Source: Chrysemys picta bellii (Eukaryota > Chordata > Testudines > Emydidae). Taken from it: a stretch of 64,000 nt of DNA. The stretch is from NCBI RefSeq assembly GCF_011386835.1, contig NC_088794.1, positions 67,838,434 through 67,902,433 on the forward strand, in the 5' to 3' direction. Shown in pieces: positions 21,430-34,518 of this stretch. Made by a program: the position numbers and the translations under genes. How positions within the stretch are numbered: the stretch's first letter is position 1; each line of letters starts with the position of its first letter. The notes under the pieces are model-generated. The model worked only from the letters and a program-made list of their open reading frames with translations, ran no database searches and had not been told where the DNA came from.

Positions 21430-24400
21430 CACATCAACAAAAAAGAAGAGAAAAGAAAATTCACTCAACTCATAAAAGTTACAATTCCCAGTTAGAGTTA
21501 AAATCGACAATGCAGAATGCTCTGTAGTGTGTAGTTACAGGATAAACACTATCTTGCTTTCAGTGTCTTTTCCTATGTGTATTTGTTGTGGACATTTAAC
21601 ACTATTTCACACAGATATTATTTTGCTAATTTAGGCCTAAGATGTTAAGAAACCTTAACATAATTAGAATATGGATAACACCCAATACTTAACAATGATT
21701 CAGTGAAGAAAAGGAAGTTACATTCTGGCCACTGTCATCAAAAATGATTTCTAAAAGACGTTAGTTCACATTGGGCCTATAATAAATAAAATAAATAAAC
21801 TATATATATGTAATACTGTTGCCTAAAAAGGATTGTTATTTTCTAGCATCTGAGACGATATTGCAAACAATAGAGAACAAACAAAATTATGAAATGTAAT
21901 TAAGTACTGATAACACCTTTAAACGTTAATTTAATATTGTGCATTCCTGCTTTTTAAAAGTTTTCAATGTTTTTTAGCAAGGGAATTTTACCTATCCTAA
22001 CTTCATTTTCTAGTACTTTTACTTGGAAAAAAATCCTGTAGGTAAAAAGCTGTAGCTAAATGACATGAAATTAAATAAAAATGGGGTGATATCGGCCGCT
22101 AGAAATATTTGGATTTTTAACCATCACTTCTCATTTAGAGCTACAAACAGTGGCTACTATTTATGAACACGTTACCATGCCACAATATCTGAGGCACTGT
22201 AGTTATCCCTCCTTCAAAGTCTGAGGGAAAAAAGGACTCCTATTGACTTCAGTGAGCTTTGGTTCAGGTTCTAATTGCTGTATCTTGATAACTCACTGTA
22301 GTAACACTGACCTTTTAATAGTGATCACTGTCCCTGCAGAGCAACAGCATCTGTAGTTTTCCAAGTTACCCGCTTGGACCAGGATCCCCATTTACATACA
22401 ACACTCTCCCTTTCTCTTTGTTGCCCCCTCTTTTTTTTTTAAATAGTTCCTGGATTTTAAATGGAGAAACTAAACCAGCCTCTGATTTGTCACCAAATTG
22501 CTGTGGATGAGATTTCTCCGAGCCCTACGCTTCACCCACCCTGGTGCATTCAATCACTTTCCAGTTATGTGGAGGAGTATAAGTGAGGGTAATGGGCATG
22601 CACCAAGGGGAGACTGTGGATTCCTCTCTAGCCACAAGACTGTAGAAAATGTACGTATATTATATTTGTACTAATAAATGTACAAATATATTTTTAATAT
22701 AGCACCATAAATGTACCTTGCATTTTACAAACACAGAGAAAGACTCAAAGAGCTTTTATTAAAGAACCAAATTGTGCCTGTCCCCCCTTGGGTGTATTAG
22801 TGGGGGCAGAGAACACAGGGAGTTGTTTCCCCTCTGTCTCCAAGCAGAAGGCAGCCGGAATGCTGAAGTACGTGCTCCTGAGTGGGAGACTACTGTTGAC
22901 TGCAGCACTGTGCATTCCAAAAGTAACACGATCAGGTGAGCTGGCTGGAGGGGGCCTGGCCAATGCTTTTTCAAAGGCAGAGTACGTGCCACTTCTGAGG
23001 GTGCTCCCATAAACATTCTGCAGAACATCTCCAGTCATTATCACTCTGGAACTACAACAAGACTAAATGCAGCCCTGATCCAACCTAACCCTTCCCCCCC
23101 CCCACAAAGAAAAACAGAGGGCCCACTACAACAAATCAAAGCTTTCCTCCCGTCCCCCTCCAAGAAAACCCCACCCCTGCTTGTTTCCCATGCATTTCTA
23201 TTTGATTCAGATAAATAAACTTTTTATAATCTGAAAATCACCTCACCACAGTACAAACATAGAAAACAGACACATCTCCACTTCTATCCTGGTGCAAGGC
23301 CAAGCACAATGCAATCCTTGTGTTGAGGGAGGGCAGCTACTGCACTGGCCTCTTCAAAGTGGGCTCAGGAAGGGATGAGCCATTGCCATGCTGCCCCCTT
23401 TGCATCAACAACATTGGAGGGTGTGGGAGGGTGCACAGCACATGTTGAAAAATGTTGACTTAGCAGCCATTCTCTCCCTGTGCTCTCAGGGCCACTGTGC
23501 CTGGGTACTTTGCTTGCCTGGAACTCCACTGGGTTGGTCAGACTCTGCATCATGTCCATCCCAGAGCTGTGTCTTAAAGACACAAACAGTCCTTGCATAT
23601 TTATACATGATGTACATGCTATAAAATATGAGCAAGGGATTCTGTTTTGCTCCGCCCAAGGAACTTGGATTTACCTGTCATCGATATTACCCCAGTAGTG
23701 GGGCCACCCACAGCAGCTCCAAAGTCTAAGGGGAAGTTTTTGCTTAAGCAAGGGAGAGCAGGACAATCATATCTATGTGTTATGCTATTCCATATTTCAG
23801 AGGAAAGTAAACCCATAACTTCCCAATTTTTCAAAGCGATACATAGGTTTTACTCATCCAATGGGACAAATATGGCCAAATGCCATGTACCCCTGAAAAT
23901 TAAGGGTTATTTGCTAATATGCTTTCATATAGTTTCAGCTGCCCAAATGCTCCTAAATCTAGCATGGATATTCTAAGGATGCCTTAAGCCTATAGTCTGA
24001 GCCAGCAACTTGGTAATGGTTGCTGATTTCCATGTTTAACAATATTGTTTTCTTTACCCCTTACTGAGTCTTAAAGCAACCACATTTTATTTGAGTTGGA
24101 GAGTTCAGGAACAGATAAGCTTCCTAATACAGAGAGATATATGGGTCCCAGGGGAATGCTGCGTTCAAAATGAATTAAAAGTAAATTAATGGACTGTAAC
24201 TAGAAGAAAACACTCCTGGGCTCTTCATTGAGTTCTTTCTTTTCTTTGGGTTTCCCTGAGGAGGAATGTTTTCTGCATTCAGACAATATGTTCTGATGCC
24301 AGTTCAGAAAAAAAAGACTTACAAAAAGCCAGACAGAAATTTATAGTTGGAAAAGAAAGTACAAATTATATAGTACCGTTGTATTAGGGGAGATTTTTCA

Positions 24401-25249
24401 CAAGTGACGAAGAAATACATAATTCACAAGAGACAAGGCTTTGCATGAGATATAATATCTAGGTCAGCTTTTCATCATGGGAAACTTTATAAAGTTTGAC
24501 TACAGTTATTTTCAATTCAAGATCGTTGTAAGACATACTGCAAATTTTGGGCTAGACTGTGGCGTTCAAAGACAGAGCTAAGTGGTGGTGGTGGGATGGG
24601 AGGGGAATACTCTGAGCAGCAGTTCCTGGAGTCATTCTGCTTACAGGGGACAAAGACAGACAGCAAGCCTCCAGGAGGGCTTTAGGAGAACATTCAGAAA
24701 TGGAGATTAATACACACTTAAAGCAATGGTCTTGCACCCATTAATGTCAGTGCAAGTTGTACTACTGACTTCAGTGCGTGCAAAATCAGACCCCAAAATA
24801 ATGCAACATAGAATCCCTCCGCCATTGACCTTGGACAGCCAGCCAGTGCAGAAGACAGACGAGGACATGGCAATGCCCCCCACAGACTAGCTTTTGGGGT
24901 GTCTTGCTTCACAGGTGACTATGCCTCTCCTGTGCCTGGGAGTCAGGCAGCGAGAGAATCTAAATTCTGGCTGCCCCTGCACCCTCTCTCCTCTCGTATG
25001 AGCCCATGCAAGTGTAGCCAGAATCTGGACCATTATTTAGGACAAAAATGTGGAAATGTGAGACAGCCCTTCTCCTTCTTATTTTTGCTCTTCTTTTAAT
25101 TCTTATCCTCCTTCCTATTCCAGTCCCCTCTTGTCCTTTCCCCCCAAGGGGCATTCTTATATTTAGGGAGACTCTGTGTATGATGCAGGCAGCCCCTAAG
25201 CCTCACTGAACACTGACAAATGCATAACTGGAAACCAATCTGGCTCACC
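21430..25249. other. BBOX1: Intron without recognisable genes
   Basis: AT-rich DNA with an (AAAT)n-like patch at 21780-21800 and scattered old repeat scraps. Open frames at 22745-23045 and 23365-23980 overlap on both strands and show no family motif or splice context. I see nothing convincing in this stretch. Confidence 0.6.
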
Positions 25250-26050
25250 TGTGTGATAATATTGTTATAATATGTATTAGATTTATAGAGGCGTTTCAGA
25301 CTTTATAAAATGCGTGTGAGTTGCTGCATGCATTAATCTCACTTATTATATTTGTAGCCCGTATTATAAAGTAATATTTAAGTGTTTTCTTTGTAACTAT
25401 AAAAAGCGGTTGCTATGAAACTGAAAATGCCCTCAGTCAGAGAAACATTACCAACTGTGAAATACTAGCTTACCACAAGAGGTGTCATCTCCTGCCCAAC
25501 AAAAGAAGGTCCATAGAGACCAGACGAACCAATGTGGAACATCAGTGGACAAAAGACTCTGTTGACTGCTCCCCCTACACCCATGAAGAGGGGATGTGCA
25601 CAGACCCTCATCCTATCACAGTCTGAATTCTGGGGAGAAGGGAACAAAAATCCCTGACCAGGGGGATCTGTATCACTAGGCTGCTTGGAACTTGGAGAGG
25701 GCAATATTTATAAGCATAAGCAAGGGATCCCCAAGCTGCTTAGCTTAGGTTAGCCCCAAAAGACAAATAGCAAAAAGCACATCACAGCAGCTTCTATTAC
25801 TTTTTGAAACCTAAGACTAAATCATTTGTGTGTGTATGTTTACCTGCTTTAACCTTGTAAATAATTCTCATTTCTTTTTCCTAGTTAATAATTCTGTGGT
25901 CAGGTTACGACGGGATTGGCTACAAGCATTGTCTTTGGTGAGAGATCCAAGGTTTGTGCCCTGCTTCTTCTTCCTGCCCCGAGGTTGAGACTCATGTTCG
26001 TAAGCCACTTCAGACAGCTTGACACTTTTTCAAAAGAGAGATATGCCTAG
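25250..26050. repeat. Possible old LTR-like repeat
   Basis: The segment ends in a region (25850-25930) with a T-rich TAGTTAATAATTC pattern resembling the polyadenylation part of reptile LTRs. A similar pattern (TTAAATAAACTTG) is at about 51530. No inverted TG/CA ends or target duplication could be fixed, so this is only a suggestion. Confidence 0.25.
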
Positions 26051-27672
26051 TATGGGTCCCAAATACTGTATGGGCTTTCTCCTTCTCCCAGAATCCTGAA
26101 TGTGGGGCTTCTCACTTGTGCCCAGCGATGGATTTTTATCTTATACAGGGTCTTTTTGTTCTAGCTAACCATTTCCCTGTGCTCCAGTATTGAGGGGAAC
26201 TATGAGTCAGCATATAGCCCAGGCCTGAGAGGAGGCTGAGGGAGTTCCCATAAAATGCAGACCTCTGTGCAACCACAGGCTTGACACGTGCCTATAGCTG
26301 GCCTTCCACCTCCTTCCTCTTCCTGATTTATTGTCCCTTCCCAACTCAGTGCAGAAGCTCTGCTCATGCCATTCCCTTCACCATCAAGCCCAGTCCTCTC
26401 ATTTTCGTCAATACTCATCTCCCTCTGCCTATAGCACTTGGACACAGTGAAGCAAGAAATTTAGTGAGCTTCTCTCACACTTCATAGTTTCTTTTTGGTA
26501 GTTCTGATGGTATGAAATACCATAAGGGGTCCAGGTACAAAATTCTATTTCTCGTAACATGTACCAGGTACAACGGTGATGAGCACTGTAGCAATACCTG
26601 TAAAGATTAGGACAGAATGGTGTCATTTAGCTGCCAACCTGAGTAAGGAACAATGTGGCATTGTATGGGCCCCTGGGGAAAACATGGACAGACTGTGGCT
26701 TCTGGCTCCCTTGAGATATCGTGCCTGCAAACAGCTCAGCATGCAGGGAATTGTGCACGGTGCACAATCCTTGAGCATGCTACAGCCTTTTCCAACTCCC
26801 ACACATTGAGATGGCTACAATTTGTAGACTGCTGTGCGGATGTGGATCTGTCATGGCCATACCACCTACCAGTCCCTTTTGGGGTGATGTGTCTCCCAGG
26901 GCCCTCCAAAGGAGCAGTCTCTGTGTTCCCTGAGTGCAGGAACTATTTCTGTGACAGGGCGTTACACAAGGCATACAAAGGAGGAGACTACGTGCACTCC
27001 TCTCTTGCCCCTGCCTATCCTAGACACATACTGATTCACAAATGAACGTATAAAGCAGAACAACTGAGCTAGAGCGGACAGTTGCCTTGTGTGGCTGTAG
27101 AAGTACTCTCCGTCAGACAGCGCTGAGTAAAAGAATGCAGCTGCTCTCTGTTTCTTGTGACCCATGAAAGGAGATTATTACATGTGCTGAGGGAAAACCT
27201 TTCCAATTATTTATGTATGAAGAAAGTTAATTTCTAAAGTAACGCTTAGGAAACTTCCCAAGAATTTTGTTCTGTGATAAGTGAGTTTATAACACTGCCT
27301 GTTGTAATAAACTGAATCTAAAATAGACATCCACATCTTTGGTTACATAATATCCACCACAGAGTACAGAAAGGAATGATACAGGTGATGCTTTCCTAAT
27401 CTGAGTCCTCATTTTATTCAACTGAGCAGGGGGAATAAAAAGGAGTCAGGCTCCTCTCTCTCCCCTCAACCTTTCTGACCTACATGAATCCCGGGTTCTG
27501 CTCTGTGGATACAACCTCCTGCAAGCAAGTAGCTGGGGTATGGACTGAGCATTGGCTCACTTCCCTCCATTTGCTGCCCTAGAATGAGCGGGGAGTAAGG
27601 TATACCCTTTAAAGGGCTGCAGTAATTTACTTCCCTGGACCAAGAGGAAAGCAATGGGGAACTGTGACACTT
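26051..27672. other. BBOX1: Intron without recognisable genes
   Basis: No domain, RNA gene or datable repeat seen. The open frame at 26653-27045 has no recognisable motif. Confidence 0.55.
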
Positions 27673-27963
27673 GGGCTACGTCTACACTATGGGGAGGGGG
27701 GGGGTCGATTTCAGATATGCAAATTCAGCTACGCGAATAGCGTAGCTGAATTCGACGTATCTGATCTGACTTACCCCGCTGTGAGGACGGTGGCAAATCG
27801 ACCGCCGCGGCTCCCCAGTCGACGGCGCTTACTCCTACCTGGGCTGGTGGAGTACGGGCGTCGATTCGGGGATCGATTATCGCGACCCGACGAGACGCGA
27901 TAAATCGATCCCCGAGAGATTGATTTTCTACCACTGATTCGGGCGGGTAGTGAAGACCAGCCC
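27673..27963. mobile_element. PIF/Harbinger-type MITE
   Basis: Left end GGGCTACGTCTACACTA; right end inverted GGGCTGGTCTTCACTA. The inside has palindromic blocks (ATAGCGTAGCTGAATTCGACG and ATCGATTATCGCG) and is CpG-rich relative to the surroundings, which suggests a young copy. A TTG follows each end at a one-base offset. It is of the same family as 60468-60762. Confidence 0.7.
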
Positions 27964-28117
27964 TTGGAGTCACAATTTCTTCCCAGGGACACTGCTGAGG
28001 TAGAGTAGTCATGAACAACCCCAGGTTGAGCCTCAATCTATTCCTTGATCTAGCTGGAAAAAAAAAAAAAAAGAATACTGATAGCTCAAAGTCTGGCATT
28101 TATCTTCTAGATGATTA

Positions 28118-28491
28118 GGGCTTGTCTTCACTGCAACAGTCAGTTCAAATTAGTACATTTGAGTCACTCCACGTCAGTTAGCTTAGCTCAAGTGACTGAC
28201 CAGACCACTCTGCGAAACAACATCAGAGCTACATAGAGTGATTTGGTTAGCAGCAGAGTGTGACTGGATTAGCAACAGATGAATTGTTGTAACTCAGACT
28301 CCTATATTCCCACTGCATTACTAGCTCCTGCATCAGCCGTATTGGAGCTTTGACAACCTCCTCTGGGCCAGCTAGCTCGAGTTTAGAGCACCACATAACT
28401 TGAGGTAGAGACTTTTGTGTGTGGACAGGAGTCAGTTTAGTAGCAAAACTCAAGTTATAGCTCGAGCTAACAATGCAGTGAAGACAAGCTC
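28118..28491. mobile_element. PIF/Harbinger-type MITE (374 bp)
   Basis: Inverted ends GGGCTTGTCTTCACTGC and GAGCTTGTCTTCACTGC with TTA on both sides (28115-28117, 28492-28494), the classical PIF/Harbinger target. It carries no coding sequence. Confidence 0.85.
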
Positions 28492-28494
28492 TTA

Positions 28495-30884
28495 GTTCAA
28501 GTCTTGCCAGTTCTCGTGATTTTTTCATGAGTTTTGTGGCACTTAATGTTTTATTTTAAACTCCAACTCCTGGAGACAAGTGCCTTTGAGAGATCTCAAA
28601 CTTTCATGAATAAGGGAAGTTTCTAGGCCTCATGGTTGCAAAGAAAAGCTTGAAAATGTGACCTGAGTGTATCCTAAAGTCTCAGAAACCAGGAGGCAAA
28701 CAGTGATTTTGTAACAGGGCTGGATGGAATACAATGCATCTCATCCTAACCATCCTCACTTTTCTTCCGTCCTGCCCAGCTCTGTGGAGGTGACTAATAC
28801 CCTTCCCCTTTCATATAGGAGAGGGGAGATTGACACACGCAGCTGGTCTCTTCTGTGTATGGAATGGTGCTGCAGGGTGTTGTTCCTACCCAAAGAAAGA
28901 ACAATTTGACATAATAAGTGTTTCAGTTGTCTTATTTCTTCACTGTTTTGATTTTAATTTCTTACATCCTTACCACAAAAACAAAGTCACAGAGGAAATG
29001 TTGTCTTAATTAGCCAAATTGCCAGGCTGAAGAGTCATTTAGGTTATTTTGTTGTTATGCCATGTAATATCATGTGTTCCTGACTCTGCCAGCTGAGAGA
29101 CGGACTGGATTTTTTTTATGAGTTACTTGAAATGTAAATTTTCTTCAATCAAAAATTTTACGGTCTTCTAATAGATAGGTTCAGCAAAACTGGGTTCTGC
29201 TCAGAAATCTACTACTCACACAGTAGTTAATCTTAAACAAATCATTTAAATCTCTCTGTGCCTCAATGTCCACCTCAATATCAGACTTATGTGGTCCATC
29301 CTAAAATGAACAAGACTCTCTTTGCGGGAAATAACTGGGAACACTTTTGCAATCTCTCTCTCAAGGGAATTCCCAGGTTACACTATGTTTCTGACCAAGA
29401 AGATATTACTCAATCTTAGGAAGTGGAGAGCAGCCATTGGGAGCTGTCTACAGCCTCAGTAAACTATAAGCCATACAGCGGTGCACAATAACTCTGACCC
29501 AAACTAGCCACAAGGTGGAAAGCCATGACGAGGAGGACTCCGAAAGGAGATGAAGGACCCACATAATACAGAAAGCTCACCAAGAGAATATATAGGAAAA
29601 ACATCTTCAGATCTGAGCCTCAAGCAGTTTTTGCATTAACTGAAAAGTGGTTTTTTGGCCCCGCAATAACAATTTCCCAACAACAGTCTGCAAGGCCTTA
29701 TCTAAATTCAGCAGTGCAGATTGGACAGCATTGGCAGTAGATTGTGGGCTGTGACTGAGCAGTACTTTACTATATATCTCTCTACATATTCCATAAATCT
29801 TGCCAAGATTTTGCTCTCATGAGCCCCACATCTGATTCAGTCCCTCTGAAAGCTTATTCCAGTTTTATTGGGATGTGGAAGCAATCTTGTATAATGGTTG
29901 ATCATTGAGGCAGTGTTCCCAATCTTAAACTATATCAATAGTTCATACTACATCTCAGCTTTATTTTTTAAAAGGTCAATAATTATATATGATTGTCTGA
30001 CAGCAATCATATAAATTAATCTGATGTGGAATAATCATTTGAGCTAGAAAGAAAATACTCTGGGCAAAAACTCTAGGCAATTATGTACATAACAAACCAC
30101 CAATTTACTTGTTCCAACAGTTACAATCAATGGAATATATTCATAAATGTAGAGGAAGTACTAGTAATGGTTTCAAGATTTCCAAGCCTAAATTTAGGTT
30201 TGTCACTTTGTTGTTAATATAACTAGAGAGAGTTTTGGACACACTCCATTACTGTCAGCAAGGTGAGGTTCCAGGTTCATAGGATTTAAAAGGAGACCAT
30301 CAACTTAAAATCTAGGGTTAAAAGTAGCGTACTACCCCTGACCCTAAATGCACTTGCATATATCTGTGGTTTTACGGGGGCGGGGGAGGGGGAAGAGGGG
30401 AGGAGGGGTTTGCTTTCCCCTGCTTCTGAGTGAAAGACCCACAAAAGCTGAGGAAAAGCGGACTTTCTGACTATACAGTGGAAATAGTGAAAGAGACTAT
30501 GTACAAAGTGCTGTCAAATATACAAAAACTGAAAATAGATAATATCATTTTAACTTATTTCTGTCTAAAGTTACACTAATCTTAGACATTCCTTGTAACT
30601 ACACAAAATGGAAAATTTCCAGATAGAAGTATGATTTCTAAGTCAACAGTGGCACTTTAATAGTTGTTTAGAAATTTGGTAACATCTGTGAATGCCTTTG
30701 CTATTCATTTTCCTTTGAGATACTGGTTATGTTGTGATTGTGTCTCATTCACTCTTCCTTCCTTTAACCCAGATTTTGAAAGAAACAAGAGATAAATCTT
30801 GTAAAATATTTAAAATCAATCAAACTTTGCTATTGTAAAGTCTCCTCCTGTATTTAATTTTCCTGAACCCCACAAGGAATTATT
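28495..30884. other. BBOX1: Intron without recognisable genes
   Basis: AT-rich, with one purine-rich G patch at 30375-30410. Few open frames exceed 60 codons. No gene or young transposon seen. Confidence 0.6.
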
Positions 30885-31201
30885 CTTATTCATTTATTTA
30901 TTGTTTCATACTTTCATAGCACCATGAATGTGCATGGTGTTTCCTAATTCAAACAAAGATGGATTCCTTTCAGCAAAGAGCTTTCAATCTAAGGGTATGT
31001 CTACACTACGAAATTAGTTCGAATTTATAGAAGCCGGTTTTATTGAAATCGATTGTATACAGCCGATTGTGTGTGTCCACACAATAAAATGCTCTAGGTG
31101 CTCTAGTCGGCGGACCGCGTCCACAGTACAAGGCTAGCGTCGACTTCCGGAGCATTGCATTATGGGTAGCTATCCCACAGTTCCCGCAGTCTCCGCCGCC
31201 C

Positions 31202-32930
31202 CTTTGAATTCTGGGTTGAGATCCCAATGCCCGGATGATGCAAAACAGTGTCGCGGGCGGTTCTGGGTACATGTCGTCAGGCCTCTCCCTCCCCCGTCAC
31301 AGCAACGGCAGACAATAGATTCGCGCCTCTTTACCTGGGTTACCTGGGTTACCTGTGCAGACAACATGGAGCCCGCTCAGCTGAGCTCACCGTCACCATA
31401 TGTCCTCTGGGTGCCGGCAGACGTGGGACTGCATTGCTACACAGCAGCAGCTGCTAACTGCCTTTTGGCGGTAGACGGTGCAGTAGACTGGTAGCCTTCA
31501 TCGGCGATCTGGGTGCTGGCAGCCGTGGGGCTTGCCTTTTGGCAGTAAATGGTGTATTACGACTATTAGCCGTCCTATTACAAGTCGGGTCATCGCACGT
31601 TAGCAGAGTCTTCCCCGAGCAGCCGATTGTGCAATAGGCCTGAAGACCATCGTCATACGCCGCCCCGTATTTGCTGCCAAGCACCCAGAAAGATGCCGAG
31701 GGCTATCAGTCACGCTGCACCGTCATCTTAAGATGTAAAAAATAGATTTGCTCTGTATTCATTTGCTTCCCCCTCCCTCCGTCAAATCAACGGCCTGCTA
31801 AACCCAGGATTTTCAGTTTAATCTTTGGGGGGGACCATTCTGTGTGACAGTTGTTTGTGTCTCTCCCTGATGCACAGCCACCATTCTTGATTTTAATTCC
31901 CTGTACCTGTACCTGTACGCCATGTCGTCACTCGGCCCGCCCTCCCTCCTTCCCCTAGTCCGTCAGATACTACGTTTGCGCCACAGCTCAGAGAGCCAAG
32001 AAGCGGTTCGCGCCTTTTCTTTGAATTCTGGGTTGAGATCCCAATGCCCGGATGATGCAAAACAGTGTCGCGGGCGGTTCTGGGTACATGTCGTCAGGCC
32101 CCTCCCCCCTCGTCACAGCAACGCAGACAATAGATTCGCGCCTTTTTACCTGTGTTACCTGTGCAGACAACATACCACGGCAAGCATGGAGCCCGCTCAG
32201 CTCAGCTGAGCTCACCGTCACCATATGTCCTCTGGGTGCCGGCAGACGTGGGACTGCATTGCTACACAGCAGCAGCTGCTAACTGCCTTTTGGCGGTAGA
32301 CGGTGTAGCATGAGTGATAGCCATGGGGCTGGCAGCCGTAGGGCTGCATCGCACCAGCCCCTTGCCAGGCGATGGTATATTATGACTGGTACCCGTCATC
32401 GTCGTATTGGTGTGGCTGTCAATCATGGCCACCTGGGCAGACACGCTACTGTTTCGATGATGATGGTTACCAGTCGTAATATACTATTTTCTGCCAATTG
32501 CCCAGTATTGTCTGCTAAGCACCCAGAAGAGGCCGAGGGCGATGCTGGGTGCTGGCGGACGTGGGGCTGGCAGACGTGGGGCTGCATTGCTACACAGCAG
32601 CAGCCCCTTGTCTTTTGGCAGATGATGGTATTTTATGATTGGTATCCGTCATCATCGTACTGGAGAGGCTATCACTCATGCTGCACCGTCGGCTGCCAGC
32701 TTAAGATGTAAAAAATAGATTTGTTCTGTATTCATTTGCTTCCCCTTCCTCCGTGAAATCAATGGCCTGCTAAGCCCAGGGTTTTCAGTTTAATCTTTGG
32801 GGGGACCATTCTGTGTGACAGTTGTTTGTGTTTCTCCCTGTTCCTGTACCTGTACGCCATGTCGTCACTCGGCCCTCCCTCCCTCCCGCCCTCCCTCCTT
32901 CTCCTGGTCCATCAGATACTACTTTCGCGC
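31202..32930 (+). repeat. Imperfect tandem duplication in the transposase leader
   Basis: 31202-31980 and 32019-32930 are diverged direct copies (start offset 817 bp; the second copy is longer by indels). Landmarks in both include TTGAATTCTGGGTTGAGATC, GGCGGTTCTGGGTACATG, TTTAATCTTTGGGGG and TACGCCATGTCGTCACTCGG. Each copy contains ATGGAGCCCGCTCAG (31366, 32186), the same 15 bases that open the transposase at 32969. Confidence 0.85.
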
Positions 32931-32968
32931 CTTTTTTCTGACCAGGCGCCATAGCTAGCACTGGGATC

Positions 32969-34270
32969 ATGGAGCCCGCTCAGATCACCGCGGCAATTAT
33001 GAGCACTATGAACACCACGCGCATTGTCCTGGAGTATATGCAGAGCCAGGACATGCCAAGGCGAAACCCGGACCACCCGAGGAGGCGATTGCAGCGCGGC
33101 GACGAGAGTGATGAGGAAATTGACATGGACATAGACCTCTCACAAGGCACAGGCCCCAGCAATGTGGAAATCATGGTGTCACTGGGGCAGGTTGATGCCG
33201 TGGAACGCCGATTCTGGGCCCGGGAAACAAGCACAGACTGGTGGGACCGCATCGTGCTGCAGGTATGGGACGATTCCCAGTGGCTGCGAAACTTTCGCAT
33301 GCGTAAGGGCACTTTCATGGAACTTTGTGACTTGCTTTCCCCTGCCCTGAAACGCCAGGATACCAAGATGAGAGCAGCCCTCACAGTTGAGAAGCGAGTG
33401 GCGATAGCCCTGTGGAAGCTTGCAACGCCAGACAGCTACCGGTCAGTCGGGAATCAATTTGGAGTGGGCAAATCTACGGTGGGGGCTGCTGTGATCCAAT
33501 TTGCCAGGGCAATGAAAGACCTGGTGATAGCAAGGGTAGTGACTCTGGGCAACGTGCAGTCAATAGTGGATGGTTTTGCTGAAATGGGATTCCCAAACTG
33601 TGGCGGGGCCATAGACGGAACCCATATCCCTATCTTGTCACCGGAGCACCAAGCCACCGACTACGTAAACCGCAAGGGGTACTTTTCAATGCTGCTGCAA
33701 GCCCTGGTGGATCACAAGGGACGTTTCACCAACATCAACGTGGGATGGCCGGGAAAGGTACATGATGCTCGCGTCTTCAGGAATTCTGCTCTGTTTCGAA
33801 AGCTGGAGGAAGGGACTTTCTTCCCGGACCAGAAAGTGACCATTGGGGATGTTGAAATGCCTATCGTGATCCTTGGGGACCCAGCCTACCCCTTAATGCC
33901 ATGGCTCATGAAGCCGTACACAGGCAGCCTGGACAGGAGTCAGGACCTGTTCAACTACAGGCTGAGCAAGTGCCGAATGGTGGTGGAATGTGCATTTGGA
34001 CGTTTAAAAGCGCGCTGGCGCAGCTTACTGACTCGCTCAGACCTCAGCGAAAAGAATATCCCCATTGTTATTGCTGCTTGCTGTGCGCTCCACAATATCT
34101 GTGAGAGTAAGGGGGAGACCTTTATGGCGGGGTGGGAGGTTGAGGCAACTCGCCTGGCCGCTGATTACGCGCAGCCAGACACCAGGGCGGTTAGAGGAGC
34201 ACAGCAGGGCGCGGTGCGCATCAGAGAAGCTTTGAAAACGAGTTTTGTGACTGGCCAGGCTACTGTGTGA
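32969..34270 (+). CDS. PIF/Harbinger transposase (HARBI1-like DDE nuclease), intact
   Basis: A 433-residue open frame with no defects. The N-terminal part (1-130) is variable with an acidic patch (EEIDMDIDLS). A helix-turn-helix-like region at about 136-200 includes VEKRVAIALWKLA and YRSVGNQFGVGKSTV. The catalytic domain spans about 205-375: GAIDGTHI (Asp216), NVGWPGKVHDARVF, ILGDPAYPL (Asp304), and VVECAFGRLKARWRSL (Glu340). It ends with a conserved AACCALHNIC block. This is the DDE_4 nuclease that cuts and joins Harbinger ends at TWA targets. The start at 32969 was chosen as the first Met of the open frame; the same start segment is repeated upstream. Its length and motifs are complete for the family. 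It is an element gene, not the domesticated host HARBI1, given the TIRs around it. Confidence 0.95.
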   Translation: MEPAQITAAIMSTMNTTRIVLEYMQSQDMPRRNPDHPRRRLQRGDESDEEIDMDIDLSQGTGPSNVEIMVSLGQVDAVERRFWARETSTDWWDRIVLQVWDDSQWLRNFRMRKGTFMELCDLLSPALKRQDTKMRAALTVEKRVAIALWKLATPDSYRSVGNQFGVGKSTVGAAVIQFARAMKDLVIARVVTLGNVQSIVDGFAEMGFPNCGGAIDGTHIPILSPEHQATDYVNRKGYFSMLLQALVDHKGRFTNINVGWPGKVHDARVFRNSALFRKLEEGTFFPDQKVTIGDVEMPIVILGDPAYPLMPWLMKPYTGSLDRSQDLFNYRLSKCRMVVECAFGRLKARWRSLLTRSDLSEKNIPIVIAACCALHNICESKGETFMAGWEVEATRLAADYAQPDTRAVRGAQQGAVRIREALKTSFVTGQATV

Positions 34271-34384
34271 AACTTCTGTTTGTTTCTCCTTGATGAACCC
34301 TCCAACCCCCCCCCCATCCCGTTTAACTCTACTTCCCTGTAAACCAACCACCCCACCCCACCCTCCCCTCCTGCTTGCAGAGGC

Positions 34385-34426
34385 AATAAAGTCATTTTTT
34401 TTTTAAACATTCATGCATTCTTTATT
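34385..34426. terminator. Facing polyadenylation signals of the two Harbinger genes
   Basis: AATAAA on plus at 34385-34390 follows the transposase stop by about 115 bp. TTTATT at 34421-34426 is AATAAA on minus, about 95 bp beyond the Myb-like gene's stop. The convergent genes would therefore have 3' ends that overlap slightly. Confidence 0.65.
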
Positions 34427-34518
34427 AGTTCCTTACAGAGGTAGGGGGATAATTGCCAAGGTAGCCTGGGATGGGTGGGGGAGGAGGGATGGAAAAGGAC
34501 ACACTGCATTTTAAAACT

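Noticed and set aside
22745..23045. Open frames on both strands, one starting with a hydrophobic stretch
   Set aside because: No recognisable domain, no splice context and mutual overlap; more likely chance frames in intron.
31162..31684. Frames in the Harbinger leader as separate genes
   Set aside because: They lie in the duplicated leader and contain only the repeated start segment; the real transposase begins at 32969.
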